A DNA stretch of 31,844 bases, taken from positions 1 to 31,844 of the forward strand of contig CABVDJ010000027.1 of NCBI GenBank assembly GCA_902497025.1. The letters run 5' to 3'. Of the stretch, positions 16,168-22,714 are shown in pieces. Positions within the stretch are counted from its first letter, which is position 1; each line of letters starts with the position of its first letter. Under the pieces are notes generated by a model that worked only from the letters and a program-made list of their open reading frames with translations, searched no databases and was not told where the DNA came from. Made by a program: the position numbers and the translations under genes. The DNA is from an uncultured Collinsella sp. (lineage in GTDB: Bacteria; Actinomycetota; Coriobacteriia; Coriobacteriales; Coriobacteriaceae).

Positions 16168-17121
16168 ATGATCCTTTCGTTGGCCCCTATGGAGGGGATT
16201 ACCGGGCATGTGTTCCGTCGCGTGCATGCGGAGTGCTTCGGTGCGCTCGATTGCTATTACACGCCGTTTTTGCCGCCGCCGCGGGTGGGAAACCGCTTTG
16301 GCGGCAAGGTGTTTAAGGAGATCGATCCTGCCAATAACCAGGGGCTCAACGTGGTGCCTCAGCTGATGTCCAAGAACGCGGACGAGTTTGTGTGGGCGGC
16401 ACAGGTGCTCGCCGACATGGGCTATCGGGAGGTCAATCTCAACCTGGGTTGCCCTTCGGGAACGGTTGTCACTAAGGGCAAGGGCTCGGGTTTCTTGCGC
16501 AATCTCGACGAGCTCGAGGTGTTCTTGAGTGATGTGTGCGAGCGGTCGCCGTTGCCGGTATCGGTAAAGACCAGGCTGGGGTTGGAGAGCGACGACGAAT
16601 ACGAGCGCGTGCTCGATCTGTATTGCCGCATGCCGCTGGCAGAGCTGATTGTGCACCCGCGCGTGCAAAAGGACCGCTATACGGGCTCGCCGCGCAAGGA
16701 GTTCTATGGCGAAACGCTGGAGCGTGCGCCGTTTCCGGTCGCCTATAACGGTGACATTTTTGATCTTGAGGATATGGATGCGCTGGTGGAGGCCTATCCC
16801 GGCACGCGCCATGTAATGCTGGGGCGCGGCCTCCTCGCGAACCCCGCGCTGGCTCGCATGGTCAAGGGTGGCCCTGCTGCCACGGCTGCTGAGCTGCAGC
16901 GCTTCCACGACACGCTGTTTGCGGCCTATGCAGAAGAGATTGGCGGTAACGCGGTCTTTCGTATGAAGGAGTGGTGGTTCTACGCCAAGTGCGCTTTCGC
17001 CGACCCCGCTACCGTTCACAAGCTCGTACGCAAGACTAAAAAGGTCGACGAATATCGCGCCGCCGTCGAGCGAGTCTTTCGCGAGCAGCCACTTGCACTC
17101 ATAGCTCGCTTCCACGGCTAG
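16168..17121 (+). CDS. dus: tRNA-dihydrouridine synthase
   Basis: The protein has 317 residues. It reduces uridine to dihydrouridine in the D-loop region of tRNA, using FMN and NADPH. It begins with the family hallmark (LSLAPMEGITGHVFRR). The catalytic Cys95 lies in NLNLGCPSG, followed by VTKGKGSGFLR, and the FMN-phosphate-contacting strands VSVKTRLG, LIVHPRVQKDRY, VAYNGDI and VMLGRGLLANP all follow in order. Length and architecture are complete. The ATG follows a weak purine-rich site (GAGAAGAGTAG). The Dus subgroup cannot be settled from motifs alone. It is probably transcribed on its own and ends in a large palindrome. Confidence 0.94.
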   Translation: MILSLAPMEGITGHVFRRVHAECFGALDCYYTPFLPPPRVGNRFGGKVFKEIDPANNQGLNVVPQLMSKNADEFVWAAQVLADMGYREVNLNLGCPSGTVVTKGKGSGFLRNLDELEVFLSDVCERSPLPVSVKTRLGLESDDEYERVLDLYCRMPLAELIVHPRVQKDRYTGSPRKEFYGETLERAPFPVAYNGDIFDLEDMDALVEAYPGTRHVMLGRGLLANPALARMVKGGPAATAAELQRFHDTLFAAYAEEIGGNAVFRMKEWWFYAKCAFADPATVHKLVRKTKKVDEYRAAVERVFREQPLALIARFHG

Positions 17122-17124
17122 TTG

Positions 17125-17172
17125 GTCGTTGGGGACGTTCTTTAACGACTAGTCATTTAAGAACGTCCCCAA
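17125..17172. terminator. Long palindrome after dus, probable bidirectional terminator and repeat copy
   Basis: TTGGGGACGTTCTT (17129-17142) pairs perfectly with AAGAACGTCCCCAA (17159-17172); the loop contains the palindrome GACTAGTC. It begins eight bases beyond the dus stop. A decayed copy lies at 17847-17890, so it is also a member of a repeat family. Confidence 0.6.
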
Positions 17173-17184
17173 TGACTAGCTATA

Positions 17185-17253
17185 AAAAGTTGTACACCAG
17201 CATCCAAAGATGTCGAAAAATGTCGACTTTGGATGCTAGCGTACATGTTTGGG
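17185..17253. repeat. 69-bp hairpin repeat, copy 1
   Basis: The element runs from AAAAGTTGTAC to ACATGTTTGGG. It folds as a stem of up to 19 bp (TGTACACCAGCATCCAAAG against CTTTGGATGCTAGCGTACA, two mismatches). The loop contains TGTCGA twice. It matches copy 2 at 18266-18334 at 66 of 69 positions, in the same orientation. Confidence 0.85.
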
Positions 17254-17271
17254 TCGGCGGGGGAGTTGAGT

Positions 17272-17538
17272 CTAGGCAATCATTGCATCGAGCGTGATGA
17301 GCTCTCTGAGTCGCTCCGTGCGTGTTTGCCCATGGCGCTTTGCTTTTGCGTCAAAGGCTTCAAGGACCGATTCACCCACACGTGCCGATAAAACAACGCT
17401 TGGCTCATCAGAGATCGACGGCCTTCCCAGCTTGATGGTGCGACCCTTCGGCCACCCATCTTTTTCGTATGCCTCTGCGGCTTTCTCCAACTCTCCGGGA
17501 GCAAACCCCATCATCTTTTCGAGCTGCTTAGCGTCCAT
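17272..17538 (-). CDS. Ribbon-helix-helix (antitoxin-like) DNA-binding protein
   Basis: The protein has 88 residues. The start at 17538 follows AGGAGG by four bases; a longer frame to 17613 would cover its own promoter palindromes. The C-terminal half is a plausible ribbon-helix-helix: strand PSVVLSARVGES, helix VLEAFDAKAKRHG, turn QTRT, helix ERLRELI. The N-terminal half (QLEKMMGFAPGELEKAAEAY, then a GRTIKLGRP segment) is unrecognised. Such small proteins are usually antitoxins that repress their own operon. No toxin reading frame was found on either side: downstream are repeats and the convergent dus, upstream the repeat-rich interval. It is therefore either an orphan antitoxin, the remnant of a pair, or a stand-alone regulator. 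Confidence 0.75.
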   Translation of the reverse strand: MDAKQLEKMMGFAPGELEKAAEAYEKDGWPKGRTIKLGRPSISDEPSVVLSARVGESVLEAFDAKAKRHGQTRTERLRELITLDAMIA

Positions 17539-17554
17539 AGCGCCTCCTATCGAT

Positions 17555-17621
17555 CGACATAATGTCGAGCGCCGGTTCTCGGATTCTCTTTTTGTATACA
17601 ATTTTGTAGACAAAAATACAA
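17555..17621 (-). promoter_or_regulatory. Promoter with stacked palindromic operators for the ribbon-helix-helix gene
   Basis: On the minus strand, a TTGTAT -35 (17616-17621) is 17 bases from a TATACA -10 (17593-17598). The perfect palindrome TTGTATACAA (17592-17601) covers the -10. TTTTGTAGACAAAA (17602-17615, near-palindrome) fills the spacer. CGACATAATGTCG (17555-17567) lies in the leader. This arrangement is typical of autorepression by a ribbon-helix-helix dimer. Confidence 0.65.
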
Positions 17622-17813
17622 GCAGTTTATCGGGCTAATTAGCTTGTTTTGACCCGCCTGTTCGATAGGAAATGAGCATTGACGACTTCGCTACTCCTTT
17701 GCTTTTCAGCTTGGAATTTGGATGCTCATTGAACTTCCGGAGGGGAGCGCTTTATTAAGCTATCGAGATTCTGGGCAGGAGCTCTCACTGGTCTTCGGTA
17801 ATGGGACCAGCTT

Positions 17814-17840
17814 AATTCGCGACACAGTGTGTCGCGAATT
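17814..17840. repeat. 27-bp perfect palindrome
   Basis: The arms AATTCGCGACACA (17814-17826) and TGTGTCGCGAATT (17828-17840) are perfect reverse complements around a single G. No gene is adjacent, so an operator, a recombination or replication site, or a repeat fragment are all possible. Confidence 0.7.
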
Positions 17841-17846
17841 GGAGTA

Positions 17847-17890
17847 GTCGTTGGGTGTCCTTCAATGGCTAGTCATACAAGAACGTCCAA
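17847..17890. repeat. Decayed copy of the post-dus palindrome
   Basis: GTCGTTGGG, then CTAGTCAT, then AAGAACGTCCAA follow the same order as at 17125-17172 (GTCGTTGGGG, CTAGTCAT, AAGAACGTCCCCAA). Changes in the left arm break the perfect pairing. Confidence 0.65.
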
Positions 17891-17942
17891 GTGCCGGATT
17901 TTGTCATTTAGTGTCGTTCTCAGCGACTATTCTGGAGGGTCG

Positions 17943-18170
17943 TGGTCAAAAAAGGGCAAATATGAGTACTGTTGCAATTATGGTTGCATTTATTTTGCTA
18001 TAAATAGTAGCTCCTGATGAGATTTGTTCCCATTAAGAGCTACGTTTATTGAACATATGAGGAGAAATAACGTCGTCTGCGGACGAGTGGAACTTTGAAT
18101 AGTTCCTGAAATGATCAAAATTGCTGCTACTAAACAGGTAGCAGTACTCATATTTGCCCTTTTTTGACCA
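17943..18170. mobile_element. MITE-like element with perfect 29-bp terminal inverted repeats
   Basis: The left end starts TGGTCAAAAAAGGGC and ends ATGAGTACTG (17943-17971). It is the exact reverse complement of 18142-18170, which ends TTTTTTGACCA. The identity stops abruptly outside both ends. The 228-bp interior is AT-richer than the flanks, encodes no transposase and contains small stems: GTAGCTC/GAGCTAC (18007-18013 with 18037-18043), GGAACT/AGTTCC (18089-18094 with 18101-18106) and CTGCTAC/GTAGCAG (18124-18130 with 18138-18144). No clear target-site duplication is visible. A non-autonomous transposable element is the simplest reading; a structured RNA or a large terminator-like repeat is the alternative. 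Confidence 0.65.
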
Positions 18171-18265
18171 TTGCTCCCTCGGAAACTCTTTCCCGAGGCA
18201 TCAAACAGCCATAATCCAAAGGTCGCCTCAAACAATTAGCCGGTTAAGAGCGTCCATAGCTACCC

Positions 18266-18334
18266 AAAAGTTGTACGCCAGCATCCAAAGATGTCGAAAA
18301 ATGTCGACTTTGGATGCTGGTGTACATGTTTGGG
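18266..18334. repeat. 69-bp hairpin repeat, copy 2
   Basis: This matches copy 1 (17185-17253) at 66 of 69 positions. It folds better than copy 1, because the stem TGTACGCCAGCATCCAAAG pairs with CTTTGGATGCTGGTGTACA through a single G-U pair and no mismatch. Similarity extends about 20 bases upstream (GTTAAGAGCGTCC here, TTTAAGAACGTCC at copy 1). Confidence 0.85.
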
Positions 18335-18373
18335 CCGTATGGGCTGGGTCCCTGGACGGACAGAGTGTGCACA

Positions 18374-18619
18374 CTAGAGCAGATTCTCCTGCACCCATGC
18401 GATGATGTCGCTTGACTCGTAGAGCGGCTTGCCGTCGATGAACAAGCAGGGAACCTGGCGTTTTCCGCCGACGGCGATGAGTGTCTGCTCGGCTTCGGTA
18501 TCGGTCGAGATATTGCGTTCGGGAATGGTCACGCTGCTATCGGCCAAAAAGCGCTTGACCTTTATGCAATACGGGCAGCCGGTCATAACGTACAGCGTGA
18601 GCTCATGATTAGTAGCCAT
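18374..18619 (-). CDS. Glutaredoxin
   Basis: The protein has 81 residues from ATG at 18619 (GGAG four bases upstream). It has the thioredoxin fold in minimal form: strand LTLYVMTGCPYCIKVKRFL with the dithiol active site Cys15-Pro-Tyr-Cys18, then the cis-proline region RQVPCLFIDGKPLYESSDI. Length is typical of class I glutaredoxins. It would reduce disulfides or mixed disulfides in the cytoplasm. It follows the XRE-TipAS regulator by 51 bases on the same strand, so the two are probably cotranscribed. It is not the fused or nrdH-like type judged by motif alone. Confidence 0.9.
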   Translation of the reverse strand: MATNHELTLYVMTGCPYCIKVKRFLADSSVTIPERNISTDTEAEQTLIAVGGKRQVPCLFIDGKPLYESSDIIAWVQENLL

Positions 18620-18670
18620 GGGTCTCCAATCGGTTGAGGTTTCGATTGAAATACCCAAAGCCGCCGCGGT

Positions 18671-19498
18671 CTATGCACGCGCCAAAGACGACTCGATGGC
18701 CTGGACCAGAAACGCCGTAGCTCCGGTGCCGCAGGGCTTGTCGTAGTAGTCGATAAAGCGCTGGTCGGCAAGATAGCCGTGGGCGAGGCCCAGGTACGCT
18801 TCGTTCTGGGGTTCGCGTCCCCAGTTGAGACCAATCCAACGACGATGCATCGCGACAAGCTTGCGAGCCTCGCTTCCATTCGCATCGCCATCGCCCATGG
18901 CAATCGAGAGTTGGCCCAGAATAGCGCGTTCAAGTTCCTTCATGTCGTTCCATGTCTCGGGGTCCATGTCCAGCAGTGCTTCGTTTGCTGCGTCGATCGC
19001 CTCGTCGCCGTAGCGCTTCCGAGCCTCGGCGCCGTAGCGCTCCTCGTTTTCCTGCACGGTGCGCCAGCGCTCCAGTTGCGGCAGGACGGCGCCCATGAGC
19101 GAGACGGCTTCGTCGAGCGACATGCCGGTGTTTTGCGCCAGCCGCGGAGCGCAATCCTCGATCATCGCCTCCATGGTGGTGTCGTAGGTGTACTTGCCGT
19201 GGTCGTAGCACCACTTGCAGTAATGGTCGGTCGTGGCGCCCGTGGCATCGGTGCCGCAGTCGTCGGGCGTGAGTATCATGCCGCAGCTCTGGCAATAATG
19301 CTCGGGCATTTCGAGCAGGTGGGACAGTGGCTCGCCGGTTACGGCGGCAATGAGCTTCATCATGTCGATGCCCGGGGTGACCTCGTCGCGCTCCCAACGG
19401 CTGACGGCTTGGCGTGTGACGAAGAGCTTGGCGGCGAGCTGCTCCTGGGTAAGGTGATGGGCGCGACGAACGGCAATGAGCTTTTCTGCAAAGGCCAT
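18671..19498 (-). CDS. XRE-family regulator with zinc-ribbon and TipAS-like domain
   Basis: The protein has 275 residues with a clear AAAGGAG ahead of the ATG. Residues about 5-60 are an XRE helix-turn-helix (LTQEQLAAKLFVTRQAVSRW). A short zinc ribbon follows, with Cys69, Cys72, Cys94 and Cys97 (YCQSCGM, CKWCYDHG). The C-terminal 140 residues match the TipAS antibiotic- or ligand-binding domain in pattern (ALLDMDPETWNDMKELERAI, then HRRWIGLNWG, HGYLADQRFIDYYD). TipAS is normally attached to a MerR domain, so the XRE attachment is a different domain architecture. It precedes the glutaredoxin gene. Ligand-responsive autoregulation is likely from the promoter-linked dyad at 19558-19572. The ligand is unknown. 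Confidence 0.88.
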   Translation of the reverse strand: MAFAEKLIAVRRAHHLTQEQLAAKLFVTRQAVSRWERDEVTPGIDMMKLIAAVTGEPLSHLLEMPEHYCQSCGMILTPDDCGTDATGATTDHYCKWCYDHGKYTYDTTMEAMIEDCAPRLAQNTGMSLDEAVSLMGAVLPQLERWRTVQENEERYGAEARKRYGDEAIDAANEALLDMDPETWNDMKELERAILGQLSIAMGDGDANGSEARKLVAMHRRWIGLNWGREPQNEAYLGLAHGYLADQRFIDYYDKPCGTGATAFLVQAIESSLARA

Positions 19499-19528
19499 AG
19501 CGGCTCCTTTCTGCTGGTTGATGGCTTA

Positions 19529-19572
19529 AGCATACGCGGCGGCAGGCGCCCTTCCAAGCAACCGTTGGTTGC
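19529..19572 (-). promoter_or_regulatory. Promoter and operator of the XRE-TipAS/glutaredoxin operon
   Basis: On the minus strand, a TTGGAA -35 (19552-19557) is 17 bases from a TATGCT -10 (19529-19534). Directly upstream of the -35 lies GCAACC-GTT-GGTTGC (19558-19572), a perfect 6-bp-arm dyad. It is a good candidate site for the XRE protein, either as activator or repressor. Confidence 0.6.
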
Positions 19573-19626
19573 ACGACAGGAGTCCACGGCGAAGAATTGC
19601 GCGCAACGCCCCACGCCTCCATGCCG

Positions 19627-19632
19627 TACAAT
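19627..19632 (+). promoter_or_regulatory. -10 element giving a probable leaderless trmO mRNA
   Basis: TACAAT ends seven bases before the ATG at 19640. A start of transcription at the usual distance falls on or next to that ATG, and no Shine-Dalgarno sequence is present upstream. No good -35 was found. Confidence 0.5.
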
Positions 19633-19639
19633 GACCGGC

Positions 19640-20377
19640 ATGGAACCTATTGCACACATACATACCGACCTGCCGCAGAAGTTCGGCATTCCGCGCAACA
19701 GCTTTTTGGCGCCTCATCTGCAGGGATGCATCGTTTTTGAGCCGGAATTTGCCTCCAATGCAGCGGTTGAGGGTCTGGACTCCTTCTCTCACCTGTGGCT
19801 GCTGTGGCGCTTCGAAAACGGAACGCCCGGCGGCACGGCTAAGGACATAGCCGCCGATGCCAAAACGCAGGACAGGTCCGGTACCAACGCAAAATGGTCG
19901 AAGACCGTGCGTCCGCCGCGCCTGGGTGGAGCCGAGCGTGTGGGCGTCTTTGCCACGCGCAGCCCGTTTCGCCCTAATCCCATCGGTCTCACCTGCGTCA
20001 AGCTCGATCGTGTCGAGCTCACCGACGATGGCCCCATCATCTATGTGCTGGGGGCCGATCTGCGCGACGGCACGCCCATCTACGACATTAAGCCCTACAT
20101 TCCGTTTGCGGACTGCCACTCGGATGCGACCGGCGGCTGGATCGAGGATGCTCCGTGGCAAGAGCTCGATGTTAAGTTTCCGCAAGCACTGCAGGATATG
20201 GTCCCGCCCGCAAAGCTCCCCGGCTTGGTCGAGGTTCTACGCCAAGATCCGCGCCGCGCGGGCAGCAAGCACGAACCAAACCGCGTCTACCATCTGACCT
20301 ACGCCGGGCTCGACATATCGTTTACGGTCGACGAAACCCAGCTAACCGTAGTCGCCGTCAACGACGCGCAAGACTAA
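19640..20377 (+). CDS. trmO: tRNA (N6-threonylcarbamoyladenosine-37) methyltransferase TrmO
   Basis: The protein has 245 residues and adds a methyl group from SAM to t6A37 of threonine tRNA. The TsaA/TrmO beta-barrel is clear: IHTDLPQKFGIPRNS near the N-terminus, LDSFSHLWLLWRF, and the SAM-site hallmark ATRSPFRPNPIGLT, followed by DLRDGTPIYDIKPY. The C-terminal part (LPGLVEVLRQDPRR onward) is the usual small TrmO extension. The start at 19640 was chosen from the promoter geometry; another ATG at 19631 overlaps the -10 hexamer and is less likely. The frame stays open upstream antisense to the regulator gene but lacks homology there. The neighbours give no functional hint. Confidence 0.9.
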   Translation: MEPIAHIHTDLPQKFGIPRNSFLAPHLQGCIVFEPEFASNAAVEGLDSFSHLWLLWRFENGTPGGTAKDIAADAKTQDRSGTNAKWSKTVRPPRLGGAERVGVFATRSPFRPNPIGLTCVKLDRVELTDDGPIIYVLGADLRDGTPIYDIKPYIPFADCHSDATGGWIEDAPWQELDVKFPQALQDMVPPAKLPGLVEVLRQDPRRAGSKHEPNRVYHLTYAGLDISFTVDETQLTVVAVNDAQD

Positions 20378-20485
20378 CCATCCGTCCGTATCCGTCAAAA
20401 ACAACGCCAAACCCCATGCCAAAACCGCCCACGCTGGTGGACAATAACGCCTATCGAAACAGTCTACTTTGCATGGGAGCTCAGC

Positions 20486-21700
20486 ATGAAATACGACTTT
20501 AGCTCGCTTATCGACCGCCACGGCATGGACTCCATCGCCGTTGACTCCTGGGGCGAGATCCCCGGTATGGCTCCGAACGCACCCGACGAGGGCTTCGACC
20601 GCATTCCCATGTGGGTGGCCGACATGAATTTTGCCACGGTGCCCACGGTCCAGGAGTACATCATTCAGCGCGCTCAGCATCCCATGTTTGGCTACTTTAA
20701 CCCGCGCGCCGAGTACTTCGACCGCATCATCGAATGGCAGAGCCGCCGCAATGGCGTCGAGGGCCTGCGCCCTGAACATATCGGCTACGAAAACGGCGTG
20801 CTGGGCGGTGTCGTGTCGACACTGCGTGCGTATGTTCAGCCGGGCGATGCGGTGCTGGTCCACAGCCCCACCTACATCGGCTTTACCAAGTCCATTGAGG
20901 CCGCGGGCTATCGTATTGTCCACAGCCCGCTTAAGCTCGACGACCAGGGCGTGTGGCGTATGGACTTTGAGGACATGGAGCACAAGCTCGCCCAAAACCA
21001 CATCCATGCCGCGGTGTTCTGCTCGCCGCACAATCCCTGCGGCCGCGTATGGGAGCGTGACGAGATCGAGCGCGCCATGGACATCTATCGTCAGCACGAT
21101 TGCGTGGTGATCTCGGACGAGATTTGGTCCGATATCATCCTGCCGGGCCACAAGCATATCCCGACGCAGTCGGTGAGCGAGGATGCTCGCATGCGCACGG
21201 TTGCCCTCTACGCGCCCAGCAAGACGTTCAACCTGGCGGGCCTGGTCGGCAGCTACCACATCATCTATAACGAGACGCTGCGCGACCGCGTGTGCGCCGT
21301 GTCCAACAAGACCCACTACAACGAGATGAATGTCCTCTCCATGCATGCGCTTATCGGTGCCTACCAGCCGCAGGGCTATGAGTGGGTGGACGAGCTCAAT
21401 CAGGTGCTTGCCGGCAATATCGAGTACTTCTGCAATTACGTGGACGAGCATTTTGAGGGCGTGTCCTATTCGCGTCCGCAGGGCACGTACATGGTGTTTC
21501 TGGACTGCACCGAGTGGTGCCGCGAGCATGGCCGCGATATTCAGTGGTTGCTCGACGAGGGGGCGCGCGTGGGCGTTGGCTACCAGGATGGCCGTCCGTT
21601 CCACGGGCCCTGCCACATTCGCGTGAATCTGGCGCTGCCGCTTTCGCGCGTGAGGGAAGCGTGCGACCGCCTGGACCGCTACGTTTTTAATGCACGGTAG
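20486..21700 (+). CDS. PatB/MalY-family pyridoxal-phosphate C-S lyase
   Basis: The protein has 404 residues. It is a fold-type I aminotransferase-like enzyme of the MalY/PatB subgroup, which cleaves cystathionine or cysteine to pyruvate, ammonia and thiol or sulfide. It begins in the family manner (IPMWVADMNFATVPTV), then shows HSPTYIGFTKSIEAAGYR, the CSPHNPCGRVW loop, SDEIWSDII with the cofactor aspartate, and the Schiff-base Lys246 in APSKTFNLAG. The C-terminal HIRVNLALP carries the carboxylate-binding arginine. The start follows GGGAG by six bases, and a strong hairpin follows the gene. Length is normal for the family. Sulfide or cysteine catabolism would fit the redox island upstream, but the gene is about 8 kb away and linkage is speculative. 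Confidence 0.92.
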   Translation: MKYDFSSLIDRHGMDSIAVDSWGEIPGMAPNAPDEGFDRIPMWVADMNFATVPTVQEYIIQRAQHPMFGYFNPRAEYFDRIIEWQSRRNGVEGLRPEHIGYENGVLGGVVSTLRAYVQPGDAVLVHSPTYIGFTKSIEAAGYRIVHSPLKLDDQGVWRMDFEDMEHKLAQNHIHAAVFCSPHNPCGRVWERDEIERAMDIYRQHDCVVISDEIWSDIILPGHKHIPTQSVSEDARMRTVALYAPSKTFNLAGLVGSYHIIYNETLRDRVCAVSNKTHYNEMNVLSMHALIGAYQPQGYEWVDELNQVLAGNIEYFCNYVDEHFEGVSYSRPQGTYMVFLDCTEWCREHGRDIQWLLDEGARVGVGYQDGRPFHGPCHIRVNLALPLSRVREACDRLDRYVFNAR

Positions 21701-21710
21701 GCGTGCGCTG

Positions 21711-21752
21711 CATGCGGGACCTTCTGCCAAGTCGGCTGGAAGGCCCCGCATG
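21711..21752 (+). terminator. Strong hairpin after the C-S lyase gene
   Basis: CATGCGGGACCTTC (21711-21724) pairs with GAAGGCCCCGCATG (21739-21752), with one mismatch in 14, around a 14-base loop. It lies 11 bases after the stop. No T run follows, so termination is likely but not certain. Confidence 0.6.
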
Positions 21753-21793
21753 GTAGAACGTCTGTAACCATTGGGCACTCGCGTGGTTTCGTT

Positions 21794-21802
21794 TGCTATT
21801 AT
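21794..21802 (+). promoter_or_regulatory. Extended -10 promoter of the solute-binding/kinase operon
   Basis: TGCTATTAT fits the extended -10 pattern TGnTATAAT with one mismatch in the hexamer. The nearest TTGGGC is 20 bases upstream, so no proper -35 is seen. The start codon at 21845 lies about 40 bases downstream, with GGAG four bases before it. Confidence 0.5.
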
Positions 21803-21844
21803 CTTTAACCATTTCAGTCTGTAAACAGGATCGTCTGGAGCTCG

Positions 21845-22714
21845 ATGAAAAGACCCCGTCGCTCGGTTGCCATATCGTTGTTTGTTGCGCTTGCGGGAGC
21901 GTGTGCCTTTGTCGTAGCGATAGCCGGCTGTTCCGGGTCGAATGGCAGGGTCTCGACGTTTGCATTAGAAGGCCTGGACGCCTCGCAGGCCAAAGACGAC
22001 AACCTTAAGACGCTCAACGTCGGCAGCGACCTCTATCCACCGTTTGTGTATACCGACGAGTACGGCGATATCGTTGGCCTGGATGTCGAGATATTGACCG
22101 AGGCTTTGGCCCGCATTGGTTACAAGCCAAAGTACCAGCTGATCGATTGGGAAAAGAAGAACGAGCTACTGGCGAGCGGCGAGCTCGATTGCGTCATGGG
22201 CAGCTTTAGCATGACGGGTCGCGAAAACGAGTATCGTTGGGCCGGCCCGTACCTTGCGAGCCGCCAGGTGGTCGCGGTCGATCCCCAGAGCGATATCTAC
22301 ACGCTTGCCGATCTTGAGGATAAGGTCGTGGCGGTCCAGTCCACCACCAAGCCCGAGGACATTTTGCTCAATCATACAAATGAAAACGTTCCGCAGATCA
22401 AAGAGCTCTACTGCTTTTCGGACCGTTCGTATCTGAACCCGGCGCTCGTCGAGGGTCTGGTCGACGCCATCGCCGCGCATGAGTCCTCGCTGCTCACCTA
22501 CGAAAAAGACTATGGCGTAACGTATCGCATTTTGGATGAGCCGCTGCTAGAGGTTGGTTTGGGCACCGCTTTCGATATCAACGATACGCGTGGCATCGAC
22601 GTTAAGCTCACTCATGCCTACCAAGAAATGCTTGTCGATGGCACCATGGAACGTCTGGTGTCAAAGTACTTTGATGACCCTTCGCCATTTTTGAATATGG
22701 AGGGCCTGTCATGA
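21845..22714 (+). CDS. Extracellular solute-binding lipoprotein (family 3)
   Basis: The protein has 289 residues. A signal sequence with basic N-terminus ends in AIAGC, with the lipidated Cys29. The mature part is an amino-acid-type binding protein of family 3: LNVGSDLYPPFVYTDEYGDI, then VGLDVEILTEALARIGYKP, ELDCVMGSFSMTGRENEYRW and the second lobe (DLEDKVVAVQSTTKPEDILL). No ABC permease or ATPase accompanies it. Instead the next gene is a hybrid histidine kinase whose ATG overlaps this stop by four bases. This suggests the protein works as the ligand receptor for that kinase. The ligand is likely an amino acid or related small molecule, from family membership only. Confidence 0.92.
   Translation: MKRPRRSVAISLFVALAGACAFVVAIAGCSGSNGRVSTFALEGLDASQAKDDNLKTLNVGSDLYPPFVYTDEYGDIVGLDVEILTEALARIGYKPKYQLIDWEKKNELLASGELDCVMGSFSMTGRENEYRWAGPYLASRQVVAVDPQSDIYTLADLEDKVVAVQSTTKPEDILLNHTNENVPQIKELYCFSDRSYLNPALVEGLVDAIAAHESSLLTYEKDYGVTYRILDEPLLEVGLGTAFDINDTRGIDVKLTHAYQEMLVDGTMERLVSKYFDDPSPFLNMEGLS

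Larger units (their letters stand above)
17622..18373. other. Repeat-rich, AT-richer interval without a recognised gene
   Basis: Between the ribbon-helix-helix promoter and the glutaredoxin stop no convincing gene is present. The interval holds a 9-bp inverted repeat (AATGAGCAT at 17671-17679 with ATGCTCATT at 17722-17730), a CTGGTC/GACCAG hairpin at about 17788-17810, a 27-bp palindrome, a decayed palindrome copy, a 228-bp MITE-like element and a second 69-bp hairpin repeat. The short frames that cross it read through the repeats. Confidence 0.65.

Noticed and set aside
15784..17115. 443-codon minus-strand frame
   Set aside because: Antisense to the ABC transporter end and dus, which have clear family motifs.
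17990..18235. 81-codon minus-strand frame across the repeat element
   Set aside because: It simply reads through the terminal repeats and interior of the MITE-like element, with no ribosome binding site.
18779..19639. In-frame upstream extension of trmO (to 532 codons)
   Set aside because: The extension is antisense to the XRE-TipAS gene. TrmO homology starts only at 19640, where the promoter geometry also fits.
20342..21778. 478-codon minus-strand frame
   Set aside because: Antisense to the PatB/MalY gene with intact catalytic motifs; no homology seen.
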